Origin: Lachnospiraceae bacterium
GTDB taxonomy: Bacteria; Bacillota; Clostridia; Lachnospirales; Lachnospiraceae
Reading direction: 5' to 3'
DNA length: 5,394 nucleotides
Assembly (NCBI GenBank): GCA_003446735.1
Contig: DMCJ01000005.1
Location: 1-5,394, forward strand
Under the pieces are notes generated by a model. That model saw nothing but the letters and a program-made list of their open reading frames with translations. It had not been told where the DNA came from and made no database searches. Positions 4,675 to 5,394 of this stretch are shown one piece after another. Position 1 is the stretch's first letter. Each line of letters starts with the position of its first letter. The translations under genes and the position numbers were made by a program.

Positions 4675-5307
4675 TTAAGTACCGAATATCCTGTCTCCCG
4701 CATCACCGAGTCCCGGTAGAATATAGGCATTTTCATTTAGCTGTCTGTCTAAGTGCCCGACATAGATCTGTACATCGGGATGTTTCTCCTGCAAGCGTTT
4801 AAGCCCTTCGGGCGCCGCTATAATGCACATGAATTTAATCGTCTTTCCCCCGTGCTTTTTGATCAAATCTATAGCATCACAGGCCGATCCGCCGGTCGCA
4901 AGCATGGGATCGGGGATTATTATTGTCCTCTCCGATACGGGTTTAGGGAGATTACAGTAATATTCAACCGGCTCATGAGTATCGGGATCACGCATAAGTC
5001 CTATATGTCCCACCTTTGCGGAAGGGGTTAATTGCAAAAGCCCGCCTACCATTCCAAGCCCTGCACGAAGGATAGGTACTATGGCTAGTTTCTTTCCATC
5101 TATTACGGGCGTCAAACACTTCTCAAGCGGGGTTTCCACCTCTGCCTCGGTAAGAGGAAGATCGCTTAAAGCCTCATAGCCCATCAGCATCGCAATTTCT
5201 TCCACAATCTTCCTGAATTCGCCGGTACCCGTGTTCTTATCACGAAGAATGGATATCTTATGTTGTACAAGAGGATGGTTATTGATATATACATTTGATC
5301 CTGACAT
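4675..5307 (-). CDS. upp: Uracil phosphoribosyltransferase
   Basis: This 210-residue enzyme, the usual length for the family, converts uracil and PRPP to UMP and pyrophosphate in cytosolic pyrimidine salvage. Motifs seen: VPILRAGLGM (77-86); GLMRDPDTHEPVEYY (103-117); the PRPP-binding loop IPDPMLATGGSACDAID (131-147); and the C-terminal uracil-binding signature YILPGLGDAGDRIFGT (195-210). All key segments are intact. The ATG at 5305-5307 (complement) is chosen because GGGAGA lies 6 bases upstream and the N-terminus MSGSNVYINNHPLVQHK fits the family; the frame extending to 5358 has no support. The gene is convergent with the peptide gene, with 56 bases between stops and no obvious terminator. 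It is most likely core chromosome and marks the edge of the accessory segment. Confidence 0.98.
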   Translation of the reverse strand: MSGSNVYINNHPLVQHKISILRDKNTGTGEFRKIVEEIAMLMGYEALSDLPLTEAEVETPLEKCLTPVIDGKKLAIVPILRAGLGMVGGLLQLTPSAKVGHIGLMRDPDTHEPVEYYCNLPKPVSERTIIIPDPMLATGGSACDAIDLIKKHGGKTIKFMCIIAAPEGLKRLQEKHPDVQIYVGHLDRQLNENAYILPGLGDAGDRIFGT

Positions 5308-5346
5308 ATGTTTTCTCCCGCAAAAAAACCAAAGGTTACTAACAAA

Positions 5347-5376
5347 AATATAACACAAAATGCGGTTTTATAACAA
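5347..5376 (-). promoter_or_regulatory. upp: Promoter of upp
   Basis: On the - strand, TTGTTA (5371-5376) and TATATT (5347-5352) are 18 bases apart, and the -10 box has a TG extension (TGTTATATT). Transcription should begin near 5340, giving a leader of about 33 bases that includes GGGAGA. No attenuator or PyrR-type anti-terminator hairpin is visible in so short a leader. Confidence 0.6.
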
Positions 5377-5394
5377 CAGATTGACAAGCCTATC

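Noticed and set aside
4753..5031. Open frame on the + strand opposite upp
   Set aside because: It is antisense to a fully conserved upp coding region and has no family features.
5381..5386. TTGACA on the + strand as -35 of a divergent promoter
   Set aside because: The window ends before any -10 box could be seen, so it cannot be supported.

Overview
The window looks like chromosomal DNA from a Gram-positive, low-to-medium GC Clostridia bacterium, most likely a Lachnospiraceae relative. This is inferred from strong GGAGG-type ribosome binding sites, TTGACA/TATAAT-type promoters, a Firmicutes-style lipoprotein, a clostridial-style HicA/HicB pair and a double-glycine-leader peptide. No RNA gene, CRISPR array or transposase gene was recognised.

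Layout. (1) 1-455, + strand: the 3' end of a cupin-domain protein, then a 75-residue lipoprotein that is little more than a signal peptide and an acidic repeat tail and may be the stump of a longer protein. (2) 568-1202, - strand: a HicA-type toxin and HicB-type antitoxin as a toxin-first operon with one-base stop/start overlap, a good promoter and a palindromic candidate operator. (3) 1203-1656: a repeat-rich stretch of about 450 bases without a gene. It holds the hicAB promoter, three copies of a GTGACA...TGTCAC palindrome (a fourth lies just past the hicB stop at 532-560), and four tandem units of a 53-bp repeat, each with TGACCGCA and TGCGGTCA arms. (4) 1657-4223, + strand: a two-gene unit with ATGA overlap. 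The first gene encodes a 716-residue protein with an apparent PD-(D/E)XK nuclease-like N-terminus fused to a DUF2075 / Schlafen-group-3-type SF1 helicase. The second encodes a MutT-like NUDIX pyrophosphohydrolase. (5) 4337-4618, + strand: a 93-residue precursor with a double-glycine leader and a five-cysteine core, a candidate secreted peptide without a transporter in view. (6) 4675-5307, - strand: upp, uracil phosphoribosyltransferase, a housekeeping salvage gene with its own promoter.

Interpretation. The segment between the lipoprotein and upp looks like an accessory or defence-type island: toxin-antitoxin pair, nuclease-helicase fusion coupled to a nucleotide hydrolase, orphan secreted peptide and dispersed palindromes. 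The best candidate for an undescribed system is the translationally coupled nuclease-helicase plus NUDIX unit, transcribed away from hicAB. Its promoter appears to lie on the edge of a GTGACA-type palindrome and may give a leaderless message. That it acts in defence is inference from domain content and neighbourhood only.
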